A stretch of 34,838 nucleotides of DNA, taken from IMG/VR virus record IMGVR_UViG_3300020119_000096, positions 1 to 34,838 of that record. The stretch is one strand, 5' to 3'. The DNA comes from a virus. The translations under genes were made by a program, and so were the position numbers. The notes beneath the pieces are model-generated. The model was given only the letters and a program-made list of their open reading frames with translations, had not been told where the DNA came from and ran no database searches. Every line of letters begins with the position of its first letter. Positions within the stretch are counted from its first letter, which is position 1. This document shows, in pieces, positions 27,357-34,838 of this stretch.

Positions 27357-27868
27357 GATTCGCGGACGCCTTGCATTTCGTCCTCAAGCGGGAGGGCGGG
27401 TACTCGGATGACCCGATGGACCCCGGCGGCGCTACCAACTGCGGTATCACCCAGAAAGTCTACGACGACTGGCGGGACCAGAATCACTTGGTGGAGCGCA
27501 CCGTCCGCCAACTCACGCCGGATGAGATTTTCACCATCTACGACGAGCGGTATTGGCAGCCCATCCGGGGGGACGAACTCAATGCCGAGGATTCCAATGT
27601 TGCCTTGCAGGTCTTCGACATGGCGGTGAATACCGGCATCAAGCGAGCGATTATCACGCTCCAGCGGTGCCTGCATGCCACGGAAGATGGCGATTTGGGC
27701 TTCAACACGATGGCGGCCCTGCGGGCCTCGGATAAGCCGTCCTTGCGGGATGCCTATGCGGCGGAGCGCGACCGCTTCTATCGGAATCTGGTCGCCACGA
27801 AGCCGAGCCTGTCGAAGTTCTTGGAAGGCTGGTTGAAGCGGGTCCAAATCATCCGGTACGCCGTGTGA
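27353..27868 (+). CDS. Endolysin, GH108-type muramidase
   Basis: A 171-residue enzyme that cuts the peptidoglycan sugar backbone at lysis. The N-terminus, VLKREGGYSDDPMDPGGATN followed by CGIT, is the GH108 signature (EGGY, DPxDPGGxTNxGIT), with E14 the catalytic glutamate. The C-terminal half (YWQPIRGDEL, DMAVNTGIKRAIITLQRCL, DGDLGFNTMAALRA) fits the PG_binding_3 domain usually fused to GH108. No signal sequence, so release needs the holin. GTG start at 27353. Confidence 0.9.
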   Translation: MRFADALHFVLKREGGYSDDPMDPGGATNCGITQKVYDDWRDQNHLVERTVRQLTPDEIFTIYDERYWQPIRGDELNAEDSNVALQVFDMAVNTGIKRAIITLQRCLHATEDGDLGFNTMAALRASDKPSLRDAYAAERDRFYRNLVATKPSLSKFLEGWLKRVQIIRYAV

Positions 27869-29508
27869 CACTTCTCGCTCCGAAACTCCCTCCGGGCCTC
27901 TTGGCCAATGGCACCGTCTACCAGTCCAAGGGACGGTGGCGGGACGCGTCGTTGGTGCGGTTCTTCTCTGGGACGATTCGTCCGGTAGAGGGATGGCAGG
28001 AGTTGACCGCCTCCAATGACACGGTGACGACCATCACGTTGAGTGGGGTTCCTCGGACGCTGTTGGGGTGGCGCGGGAATGACGGGTCGGGGAGTCTGGG
28101 GATTGGCACCAACACCAAGCTCTACGTTCACTGGCTCGGCCATCTGTACGACATCACTCCAGTGGGGTTCACTACGGGGACGGTGGACGCCTCGGTGGGG
28201 GCGGGCACCTATGGAGCGGGATTGTATGGCGCGGGTCCCTATGGCACCACCGACCCCACCCAGAGTTCGCTGCTGCCTCCGGCGACTTTCCACCTCGACA
28301 CGTTCGGGGACTATCTGATTGCCTGTAGTTCTCCGAACGATGGGAAGATTTACTCATGGGACCGCAATGCGTCGCATATCGCCACGTTGGTCGATGCGTC
28401 GGCCCCGACGAGTTGCTTGGGGATTGTCGTGACACCGGAGCGGTTTCTGGTGGCACTGGGTGCCGCAGGTGCCGTACGAACGGTACAGTGGGCGTCTCAA
28501 GAGTCGTTGACGGACTGGACGGCCACGAATCTCAACACAGCCGGGGATTTCGTGTTGGAAGGGAAGGGAAGTCTCATCCGAGGACTGCGCGGCAAGGGCG
28601 AAACCCTCCTCTTTACCACGGCTGATTTGTGGACCATGCGCTACATCGGTGGCACACTGGTCTACGGGTTTGAACGGGCCGGAGGCGATTGCGGTCTGAT
28701 TGCCCCAAATGCCGTGACTACGGTGGATACGCAAGCCATTTGGATGGGACCCACCGGATTTTTCCGGTATGACGGGTATGTCCATCACATTCCGTGTGAA
28801 GTGGCGGATAAAGTCTTTGGGGACTTGAACAGCGTCCAGCAGGGAAAAGTCACCTGTTACCCCATCGCGGAATTCGGGGAGGTGACGTGGCACTACCCCT
28901 CGGCGAATAGCACGGAAAACGACCGGTACGTCACCTACAACTACCGGGAAGACCACTGGACCGTGGGAGCGTTGGAGCGCACTTGTGGGGCGGATGCGGG
29001 GCCGATTGCCTTCACCGTACTGGGGGCGTCCAATGGAAAGCTCTACCAGCATGGGATTGCGTGGTCCCATCTCGATACCGATGGCGTGACGGAACTCCTG
29101 CCCTATCTCGAAAGCGGCCCGTTTGAAATCGCCGATGGGGAGCAAATCATGTTCGTGGAAGGCTTGTTCCCGGATGATAAGACCTATGGGAATGTGGCCT
29201 ACACGCTCTACGGTGCGATGGACCCGACTTCCACGGAAACCAGCAACGGCCCCTATACGCTGGATACCGAGTTGAATACCCGCTTCACCTGCCGCCAAGT
29301 CCGGGTGCGGATTGACCAAGTGCTTGGGGCGGAAGACTGGCGGGCCAATATCCCCCGCTTCCTTGCCAAAGGCGCCGGGCTCCGGGGAAGCCGGAGGAGA
29401 ATCACCGAATTGCCGTCCTCAGATGTCTTGGTGCCTGCCGCGAGTCTGTGGCGGGGTACCGTCGCCGATGGAACTGACATTGCCGATGGCCGCGCTGTGG
29501 CCCTGTAA
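27865..29508 (+). CDS. Tail nozzle/stabilisation protein
   Basis: A 547-residue, mostly beta protein: KLPPGLLANGTVYQSKGRWR and GWRGNDGSGSLGIGTNTKLY at the start, then repeated beta-blade-like segments (GKIYSWDRNASHIATLVDAS, DLWTMRYIGGTLVYGFERAG) and TYGAGLYGAGPYG, which matches the YGxGxYGxGxYG signature of podovirus tail proteins that form a propeller or nozzle below the adaptor (P22 gp10-like role). GTG 27865 overlaps the endolysin stop. Function by family similarity and position; the fold itself is inferred. Confidence 0.75.
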   Translation: MTLLAPKLPPGLLANGTVYQSKGRWRDASLVRFFSGTIRPVEGWQELTASNDTVTTITLSGVPRTLLGWRGNDGSGSLGIGTNTKLYVHWLGHLYDITPVGFTTGTVDASVGAGTYGAGLYGAGPYGTTDPTQSSLLPPATFHLDTFGDYLIACSSPNDGKIYSWDRNASHIATLVDASAPTSCLGIVVTPERFLVALGAAGAVRTVQWASQESLTDWTATNLNTAGDFVLEGKGSLIRGLRGKGETLLFTTADLWTMRYIGGTLVYGFERAGGDCGLIAPNAVTTVDTQAIWMGPTGFFRYDGYVHHIPCEVADKVFGDLNSVQQGKVTCYPIAEFGEVTWHYPSANSTENDRYVTYNYREDHWTVGALERTCGADAGPIAFTVLGASNGKLYQHGIAWSHLDTDGVTELLPYLESGPFEIADGEQIMFVEGLFPDDKTYGNVAYTLYGAMDPTSTETSNGPYTLDTELNTRFTCRQVRVRIDQVLGAEDWRANIPRFLAKGAGLRGSRRRITELPSSDVLVPAASLWRGTVADGTDIADGRAVAL

Positions 29509-29517
29509 GGAGTACCT

Positions 29518-32500
29518 ATGACGATCATTCGCTACATCAACAGCACTGAACGGGAAGTGGGCAAGGGCCATCCCACCCTCGATGATACCCTCAACCGCGC
29601 CCTCCGGGATGTGCTGACCGCCTCAGGCGTGGACCCGGACGCGGATTTTGGGGGTTTCCAGACCGCCACCGGGGAAGGGGTGTTTAACGTCAAGCTCGCC
29701 GCGTATGGGGCGAAGGGCGATGGGATTACTGACGACACCACAGCCATCCAAGCGGCCGCCACAGCGGCGGCGGTGAGTGGGGGCGTGGTGTATTTCCCTC
29801 CCGGAACCTACAACATCACCGGCATCAGCCTCACATCCAAGAGCAACGTGATGTTTGTGGGGGAAGGGAAGGCTTCCAAGCTCGTCATGGCGGGGTCGAC
29901 GAACGGGGCGATGCTCACCCTGACGATGTGCAACTGGATCACCGTCAAGGACCTCTGGTTCTACGGGAACAACATCGGCACCACCGATGGCCCGTCTGGG
30001 TCGGCCATCTACTTCGACGCCACGGGGACCGCCGCCAACCTCGAAGGATTCGTGGTCTCGGGATGTAGGTTTGAGAACTTCAGGGGGGCAACATGGGTCC
30101 GGGTGCAGAACACCACGGCCTATGATGTCTCGAAGGGGTGGTGGACCAAGAACACCTGTCTCGGCGGGTCGGACCAAGACCCCACCAACATCGGCACGGC
30201 CTCGGCGCAGCTCGGACTCCGGCTTCCGTCGGGGACGGGGAACATCACGGATTGGTGGATTGAGGATAACCAGTGCGAGGCGTCCACGGTGAAGCAGGGC
30301 ATCTCCGCGATTGGGACGGGGACGGGCAAGTTCAAGCGGGTGGTGTTCCGGGGGAACACGGTGTTGAACGCGGGGTTGACGAATAGCGCCACCGTCAAGG
30401 GGGCCTATGGGCTCATCCTCTACGGTCCGAGCGAGGACTGCGAAATCACCGGTAACCGGTCGATTAACCCGGTGTCGGTGGGTATCTACACCAACCTCTC
30501 CGTGCGGTGCCGGGTGTCGGGGAATACCTGTGTCGGGCAGACCGACACCGACGACGCCTCCCTCCCCCGAGGAGGGATTGCGATGACCGACCCCGCCGAA
30601 ATGGTGGTATCGGGGAACACGCTCTACAACAACACCCTCGCGGGGATTTCGGTCGTGGTGGGGACGGCTAATACGCCAGCGGGGAATATCACCAACAACT
30701 CCATCAACGGCGGGCAGTTCGGCATCATCCTCCGTCCCGGTGGAACGAATAGCAACGTCATCGGTTTGAACGTCGCCAACAATGCGATTGTCGGCACGAG
30801 CGACTACGCCATCCTGACTCGGCGGTCGTCGGGTAGTGGGGAACTCGGAGATACGAACATCGTCGGCAATACCATCGGCTATCCCGCGTCCGCACAGTTG
30901 CGGATTGGCTCGAACGATAAGCAGGTGGCCTCCACATCGGTGTTCTACACCATTTCTGGCGTGACCTATCGGGTCGCTGCCAACTCGGTAGGCACGGCGC
31001 TGGCCGCTGGGACGATTCCGATTGACAAGTTCGGCATCTACCTGTTTTCGGCCGACACATCCGCTACGCCGGTCATCACTTGTACGCCCGGTGCGTCCAA
31101 CTTCTCGACGGGGTACAACTCGTCTGCGCTGGCGTTGGCTGGACTTCCCTCTACGCCCGCCAACCAGTTCTCACTGGGCTATGTCATCGTCCAGACCAAG
31201 GGCGGGACGACGTTCATTGGGGGGACAGATTCCCTGACCGGTGGCGCTTCGGGCAACGTCGCCCTCTCCACCACGTATGGCGGGTTCTCCGGCACCGCAG
31301 GGAAGGGCATCGGCTCCAACATCACCGGCCAGACGCTCCGCAACGTCCGCGTGGCGGATAACACCGTCAACGTCACCGGGACGGTGGGGATTGCTTTCGA
31401 CTGTACCAGCTCCACCGCTGATGGGGTGGTGGTGGAGAACAACACCGTGGACGGCCCGACGGACGCGGGCATCAATCTCCAGAACGGTACATGGACCAAC
31501 GGACGGTTGCTGCACAACGTCGTCAAGAACGCCGGGACCAACGCGGACGCGACGAAAGGGTGCTACAAGATTGCCACCACGTTCGTCGGGGATGTGTTTG
31601 GCAACATCGGGATTCCCGTGACGGGCGGGACGGTGTGTACCACCTCCTCCTTCCCGGTGGGGAACCTGTCGCGGACTATCACGGCGGCGACCTACACATT
31701 GGTGCAGGGCGACCAGACCATCATCGCGGATTGCACGTCCAACGCCATCACCCTGACGTTCCCGTTGGCGGCGAGTTATCCGGGACGGCGCATCACGATT
31801 ATCAAGTCTGATATCGCGGCGAACGGCGCGGTGACGCTCGCACGGGCGGGGTCGGACTTGTTCAACAACCAGACCTCCTACACCATCACGAACCGCTATC
31901 AGTCGGCCACGTTCGAGAGCAACGGCGCCTCGGGATGGTTGTCGGTGCAGTCGAACGTCACGAACACCAGCGGGAACCTCGAAGTTCCCGCCCTCCTCAC
32001 CTTCCCCGCCACCGCAGCGGGGCGGATTCTCGGTGGGTCCACGTCGCTGTCGTTGCGGAACAACGCGAACAGCGCGGACAACCTCCTGATTGCGGATGCC
32101 GGCGCCATCACTATTCGCGGGTCGCTGACGCAACTCACCGAAACGGCGAACGACAACTCGACCAAGAGCGCCTCCACGGCCTACGTGGACCGCGCCACCA
32201 CCCATACTGGGACGACCTCGGCGGCCCCCACCGGCACCACGTCGGCCACCGCCGTCATGATGGGGCTCGCGGGTTCCATCACGCCGACCCGAGGCACCAA
32301 AATCATCATTATGGCCTCCGGCCAGATGGCCAACTCGACCATCAACGATGGCGCGACCGTAGATTTGCGCTTCGGCACCGGGGGAGCCCCAACCAACGGT
32401 GCCGCCGTCACCGGGACGTTGGTGGGTATCGCCCAAACCTCGACCTCGTTGGTAGCGGCCTCCAAGAGCGGGTTCTGTGTCATGGGAAAGGTGACCGGCT

Positions 32501-32604
32501 TGTCGGTCGGCACAGCATACTGGCTGGACCTCTCCCTGTTGGCCGTGACGGGTGGGACGGCCACCGTGACCGGTGTGTCGCTGACCGCCTTTGAGGTGCC
32601 GTGA
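29518..32604 (+). CDS. Tailspike / receptor-binding protein with pectate-lyase beta-helix
   Basis: A 1028-residue protein, the largest in the window. A short N-terminal attachment region (residues 1-55) is followed at about residues 60-85 by FNVKLAAYGAKGDGITDDTT, AIQAA, the entry motif of pectate-lyase-type right-handed beta-helices. Long repeats of asparagine/serine-rich turns (NNSINGG, NNTLAG, VNVTG) extend to about residue 680. Then a small beta module (TLVQGDQTIIADCTSNAITL...) and a C-terminal beta-sandwich (about 920-1028). Such spikes bind and often degrade surface polysaccharide. AAGGAG precedes the ATG. Confidence 0.85.
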   Translation: MTIIRYINSTEREVGKGHPTLDDTLNRALRDVLTASGVDPDADFGGFQTATGEGVFNVKLAAYGAKGDGITDDTTAIQAAATAAAVSGGVVYFPPGTYNITGISLTSKSNVMFVGEGKASKLVMAGSTNGAMLTLTMCNWITVKDLWFYGNNIGTTDGPSGSAIYFDATGTAANLEGFVVSGCRFENFRGATWVRVQNTTAYDVSKGWWTKNTCLGGSDQDPTNIGTASAQLGLRLPSGTGNITDWWIEDNQCEASTVKQGISAIGTGTGKFKRVVFRGNTVLNAGLTNSATVKGAYGLILYGPSEDCEITGNRSINPVSVGIYTNLSVRCRVSGNTCVGQTDTDDASLPRGGIAMTDPAEMVVSGNTLYNNTLAGISVVVGTANTPAGNITNNSINGGQFGIILRPGGTNSNVIGLNVANNAIVGTSDYAILTRRSSGSGELGDTNIVGNTIGYPASAQLRIGSNDKQVASTSVFYTISGVTYRVAANSVGTALAAGTIPIDKFGIYLFSADTSATPVITCTPGASNFSTGYNSSALALAGLPSTPANQFSLGYVIVQTKGGTTFIGGTDSLTGGASGNVALSTTYGGFSGTAGKGIGSNITGQTLRNVRVADNTVNVTGTVGIAFDCTSSTADGVVVENNTVDGPTDAGINLQNGTWTNGRLLHNVVKNAGTNADATKGCYKIATTFVGDVFGNIGIPVTGGTVCTTSSFPVGNLSRTITAATYTLVQGDQTIIADCTSNAITLTFPLAASYPGRRITIIKSDIAANGAVTLARAGSDLFNNQTSYTITNRYQSATFESNGASGWLSVQSNVTNTSGNLEVPALLTFPATAAGRILGGSTSLSLRNNANSADNLLIADAGAITIRGSLTQLTETANDNSTKSASTAYVDRATTHTGTTSAAPTGTTSATAVMMGLAGSITPTRGTKIIIMASGQMANSTINDGATVDLRFGTGGAPTNGAAVTGTLVGIAQTSTSLVAASKSGFCVMGKVTGLSVGTAYWLDLSLLAVTGGTATVTGVSLTAFEVP

Positions 32605-33008
32605 GCCTCTTCCTTCCGTCTCCCGGCAAGCCTCCCGCGCAGTATTCGGCGGAGGAGGAGGGGCAGTATCGCCTGTCCATCCAGCAGGTGTTGCGGCGGG
32701 TTGCTTCCTTGTTGGGGATTGAGACCTTAGAGGGCGTGAACGTGACCACGACCTACCAGATGCGTACCACAGACGGGGTGATTCGCGCCGACACCACCAG
32801 CGCCGGGTTCACCGTCACCTTGCAGCCGTCCGCGACCGTCAAGGGACAGGTCGTGCATATCAAGAAGATTTCGACCGACGGCAACACCCTGACCGTGGAT
32901 GGCAGTGGAGCGGAACTCATCGACGGGAGCGCCACGTTGGCGTGGACAACTGCGCGGTTGAATCACATGCTGTATGCCAATGGCACGGGCTGGGATGTGC
33001 TGGTATGA
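32601..33008 (+). CDS. Small virion beta protein, 135 aa
   Basis: A 135-residue protein with a short helical start (YRLSIQQVLRRVASLLGIET) and a beta domain (TDGVIRADTTSAGFTVTLQP, IKKISTDGNTLTVDGSGAEL, MLYANGTGWDVLV). The beta domain has the same order as a module in the tailspike (D..I..D.T..A.T...P, I.K.D...A.T...AG...., S.GW), so the two probably share a fold used in tail proteins. GTG 32601 overlaps the tailspike stop. Confidence 0.6.
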   Translation: MSLFLPSPGKPPAQYSAEEEGQYRLSIQQVLRRVASLLGIETLEGVNVTTTYQMRTTDGVIRADTTSAGFTVTLQPSATVKGQVVHIKKISTDGNTLTVDGSGAELIDGSATLAWTTARLNHMLYANGTGWDVLV

Positions 33009-33397
33009 CGCCCTGTGAAGGGCCGTGGGTGGCCCCGTTCCCGAGTCATCTCCAAGCCGCCTTGGACAAAGCCTTGGTCTATGCCCCCGGGCATACCCAG
33101 CAGACGATTGAACAGGCGGTCCATGACGAGACCGTGCAGTTGTGGGAACGGGGGATGAGCTTCTGTCTGACGGAACTAAGAGAAGCCCCCAATGGGGCTA
33201 GAAGTGTGCATCTGTTCCTTGCGGGGGGAAGTCTGAACGAGTTGCGCCCGGTGTATCCCGTGATTGAAGCATGGGCCAAGAGTCAAGGGGCAACGCAGAT
33301 GACGATGCTCGGACGGCATGGCTGGCAACGCAGTTTCCTGACGAGCATCGAAGGCTTTCAACCGACGATGACGTTCTACGCAAAGGAGTTGGTATGA
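33005..33397 (+). CDS. GNAT-like protein upstream of ejection proteins, 130 aa
   Basis: A 130-residue protein. The C-terminal pattern LRPVYPVIEAWAKSQGATQM, TMLGRHGWQRSFLTSIEGFQ, then a strand and a final lysine helix is one I recognise from podovirus and siphovirus proteins of acetyltransferase-like (GNAT) fold placed before internal virion protein genes (T7 gp13-like position). No acetyl-CoA-binding RxxGxG motif is obvious, so enzyme activity is doubtful. ATGA overlaps on both sides. Confidence 0.6.
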   Translation: MTPCEGPWVAPFPSHLQAALDKALVYAPGHTQQTIEQAVHDETVQLWERGMSFCLTELREAPNGARSVHLFLAGGSLNELRPVYPVIEAWAKSQGATQMTMLGRHGWQRSFLTSIEGFQPTMTFYAKELV

Positions 33398-33924
33398 GCA
33401 AGGACGCGACCCAAACCTCGTCGGTGAAGCCTGATGCTTCCACCCAGCAGTATCAGGATATCTTCCGCAAGGTGATTGCGGGGGAACTCGGCAATCTCAC
33501 CGGCAATGATTCCCTGAAGCAGTATGCCGGAGCCTATGGCGCCGGAAGTTTGGGACTGCCGGATTACGCCGCCGGACGGACGCAGTTGCAGAACGACTTC
33601 CAACGGCAGCGCGGCGAAGCCACGTTGCAGGGGAACGACCTCGCGACGAAGGAAGGGGCGTTCGGTGGGAGTCGGAGTGCGGTGCTGAACTCCAATCTTC
33701 AGGGGGATGTAAACCGCAACGAAGCCTCCACGTTGACGAACTACGACATGAACGCGAAGCAGCAGCAGTTCCAGATGCTCGCGCAACTCCTCGGATTGGG
33801 CGGACAGGGGTTCGGACAGGCGGGCTATACCCAGTCGCAAACGATGCCCGGGAATCCGTGGGCGGGTATCTTGGGCATCGGCACGACGGCAGCGGGACTC
33901 GGTTGGACGCCGTTCGGAAAGTGA
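33394..33924 (+). CDS. Putative internal virion / DNA-ejection protein
   Basis: A 176-residue protein, low in complexity and rich in Q, N, G and A (QYQDIFRKVIAGELGNLTGN, DFQRQRGEATLQGNDLATKE, GAFGGSRSAVLNSNLQGDVN). The GAFGGSRSA segment followed by a helix and a glycine-rich C-terminus is a pattern I recognise from podovirus genes that precede the large internal virion protein. Those proteins are ejected with DNA. Role assigned by family feel and position; no catalytic motif. Confidence 0.65.
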   Translation: MSKDATQTSSVKPDASTQQYQDIFRKVIAGELGNLTGNDSLKQYAGAYGAGSLGLPDYAAGRTQLQNDFQRQRGEATLQGNDLATKEGAFGGSRSAVLNSNLQGDVNRNEASTLTNYDMNAKQQQFQMLAQLLGLGGQGFGQAGYTQSQTMPGNPWAGILGIGTTAAGLGWTPFGK

Positions 33925-33930
33925 GGCACC

Positions 33931-34838
33931 ATGTTTGACGACCCGACTCTTCCTCCCGCCCCCAGTCTGATGTCGGCTGGGGCGATGCGGGAAGCCATCA
34001 ACCCCACCCCCGGGTGGGCGGCGCGTCTCTTTGCGGGCACCGACCCCCTGGCATCGGGGCTGTTGCAGCCGCAGGAAGCCCGCACGCTGGGGAGAAGCTC
34101 GCTTTTGCAAGCGGGTCTGGACCTGTTAGCGAACTCCGGGCCATCTCCATATCGTCGCGGGATTGGGGAACTCATCGGGCATGCCTTGCAGACCGGCCAG
34201 CAGGCGTATCAGCAGGGGGTGGCCGGGACGTTGAACGCGCAGCAGAGTGTGGCCGACCGCCTTGCGGCCTCCAGACTTGCGGCGTTGCGGATGCGGTATG
34301 CCGGTCGCACCGACCCCCAGTCCATGCAAGCCTATATGATGGGCTTGATTGGAGAAGGGGACTATCACGGGGCGAGTGCGATTTCGGAACTCCTTAAGTC
34401 CCAGCAAGGAGACGCGACCCGAGGGACGCTAGTGGACCTCCCCGGTCCTAATGGGACCACGTTGCAGCAGTTCATGGACCCCACCACGGGGACGCCGATT
34501 GGGCGGCCGTTCCCCAAGCCGAGGGATACCAGCACAGCAGATAGCCGGGAGCAGCAAGCGTCCGACCTCTTTGATGCTCGGCAGTTCGTGTCCCTCCATG
34601 CCGACCCGCAGACTCGTAAGGGGGTGCAGAGTTTCCGGTTGTTCCAGAACCACCTGAACGAAGCGCGACAGGGGAACCAAGAGGCGTATAAGTCCTTGAT
34701 TTCTGCCTTTGCAGCCAATGCCGACCCGAACAACCAGTTGCGGTTGGGGATGTTGCAGTTCCTCTCGAACCTCGACCCCTCGGTGCAGGGGCAGGCGCGG
34801 TTGCTCACCGATAAGCTGGCGAGCGGCCAGATTCCCCC
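33931..34838 (+). CDS. Putative internal virion / ejection protein, 3' end outside window
   Basis: The frame opens at ATG 33931 (MFDDPTLPPAPSLMSAGAMR...) and stays open to the last base, at least 302 residues. It is alanine- and glutamine-rich and helical (LQTGQQAYQQGVAGTLNAQQ, SVADRLAASRLAALRMRYAG, YMMGLIGEGDYHGASAISEL), typical of the long helical internal virion proteins of podoviruses. A peptidoglycan hydrolase domain could follow outside the window, as in T7 gp16-type proteins; this cannot be seen here. Confidence 0.7.
   Translation, partial: MFDDPTLPPAPSLMSAGAMREAINPTPGWAARLFAGTDPLASGLLQPQEARTLGRSSLLQAGLDLLANSGPSPYRRGIGELIGHALQTGQQAYQQGVAGTLNAQQSVADRLAASRLAALRMRYAGRTDPQSMQAYMMGLIGEGDYHGASAISELLKSQQGDATRGTLVDLPGPNGTTLQQFMDPTTGTPIGRPFPKPRDTSTADSREQQASDLFDARQFVSLHADPQTRKGVQSFRLFQNHLNEARQGNQEAYKSLISAFAANADPNNQLRLGMLQFLSNLDPSVQGQARLLTDKLASGQIP

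Noticed and set aside
1-34838. tRNA genes or riboswitches
   Set aside because: No cloverleaf-like segment or recognised aptamer pattern was found by eye in the few gaps between genes.

Overview
The window is the larger part of a tailed-phage (podovirus-like) genome. It carries a complete head-building and packaging set, a tailspike, an endolysin and DNA-ejection-type proteins, but no tape measure, sheath or tail-tube genes and no integrase. Genes are densely packed, mostly coupled by ATGA or GTGA overlaps. The major capsid protein and adaptor resemble the SU10 (DUF5309) type. Both ends are cut: the gene at base 1 and the gene at base 34838 run out of the window.

Layout. 1-10683 (minus strand) is an early operon of about 33 mostly tiny genes: a GNAT/Mom-like protein, a SWIM zinc protein, a DUF1064-type nuclease, a DnaB-like helicase, a DUF1376-type replication protein, an SSB-like protein with an acidic tip, many small zinc-binding proteins and two HNH endonucleases. 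10684-10890 is a divergent control region. 10891-12370 (plus) starts with a LuxR-type HTH protein and continues with an HNH endonuclease and small membrane or unknown proteins. 12388-13462 (minus) holds three small genes, a gene with a displaced start and another HNH endonuclease. 15132-34838 (plus) is the late region: TerS, small genes, TerL, an antisense HNH gene, portal, scaffold, major capsid, a glycosyltransferase, adaptor, a lysis cassette (membrane proteins plus GH108 muramidase), a nozzle/stabilisation protein, a 1028-residue tailspike and internal virion proteins.

The most unusual part is about 13.53-14.62 kb. It looks like a block of bacterial chromosome inserted in the phage: the 3' end of an inositol monophosphatase gene (suhB-like), a hairpin terminator, a complete type I methionine aminopeptidase gene (map) and the 3' end of an adenylate kinase gene (adk) fused in frame to a phage-type N-terminus. 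adk-map is the standard order of the bacterial spc ribosomal-protein operon. Codons in this block end almost only in G or C, unlike the flanking phage genes. The host is therefore probably a high-G+C bacterium with a map-suhB convergent arrangement. Gemmatimonadota is my tentative guess, from recall only.

Regulation. Two late-region promoters (14981-15009 and 18896-18924) share the form TTGACW-N17-TACCTT and a common GTGTYCAWTTGACACA dyad. One also has a 14-bp perfect palindrome in its spacer. A 13-bp motif, TTGTAACAGTTTC, occurs once in each of the two main intergenic regions. Replication probably uses host polymerase or genes outside the window, since no DNA polymerase, primase or RNA polymerase is visible here.
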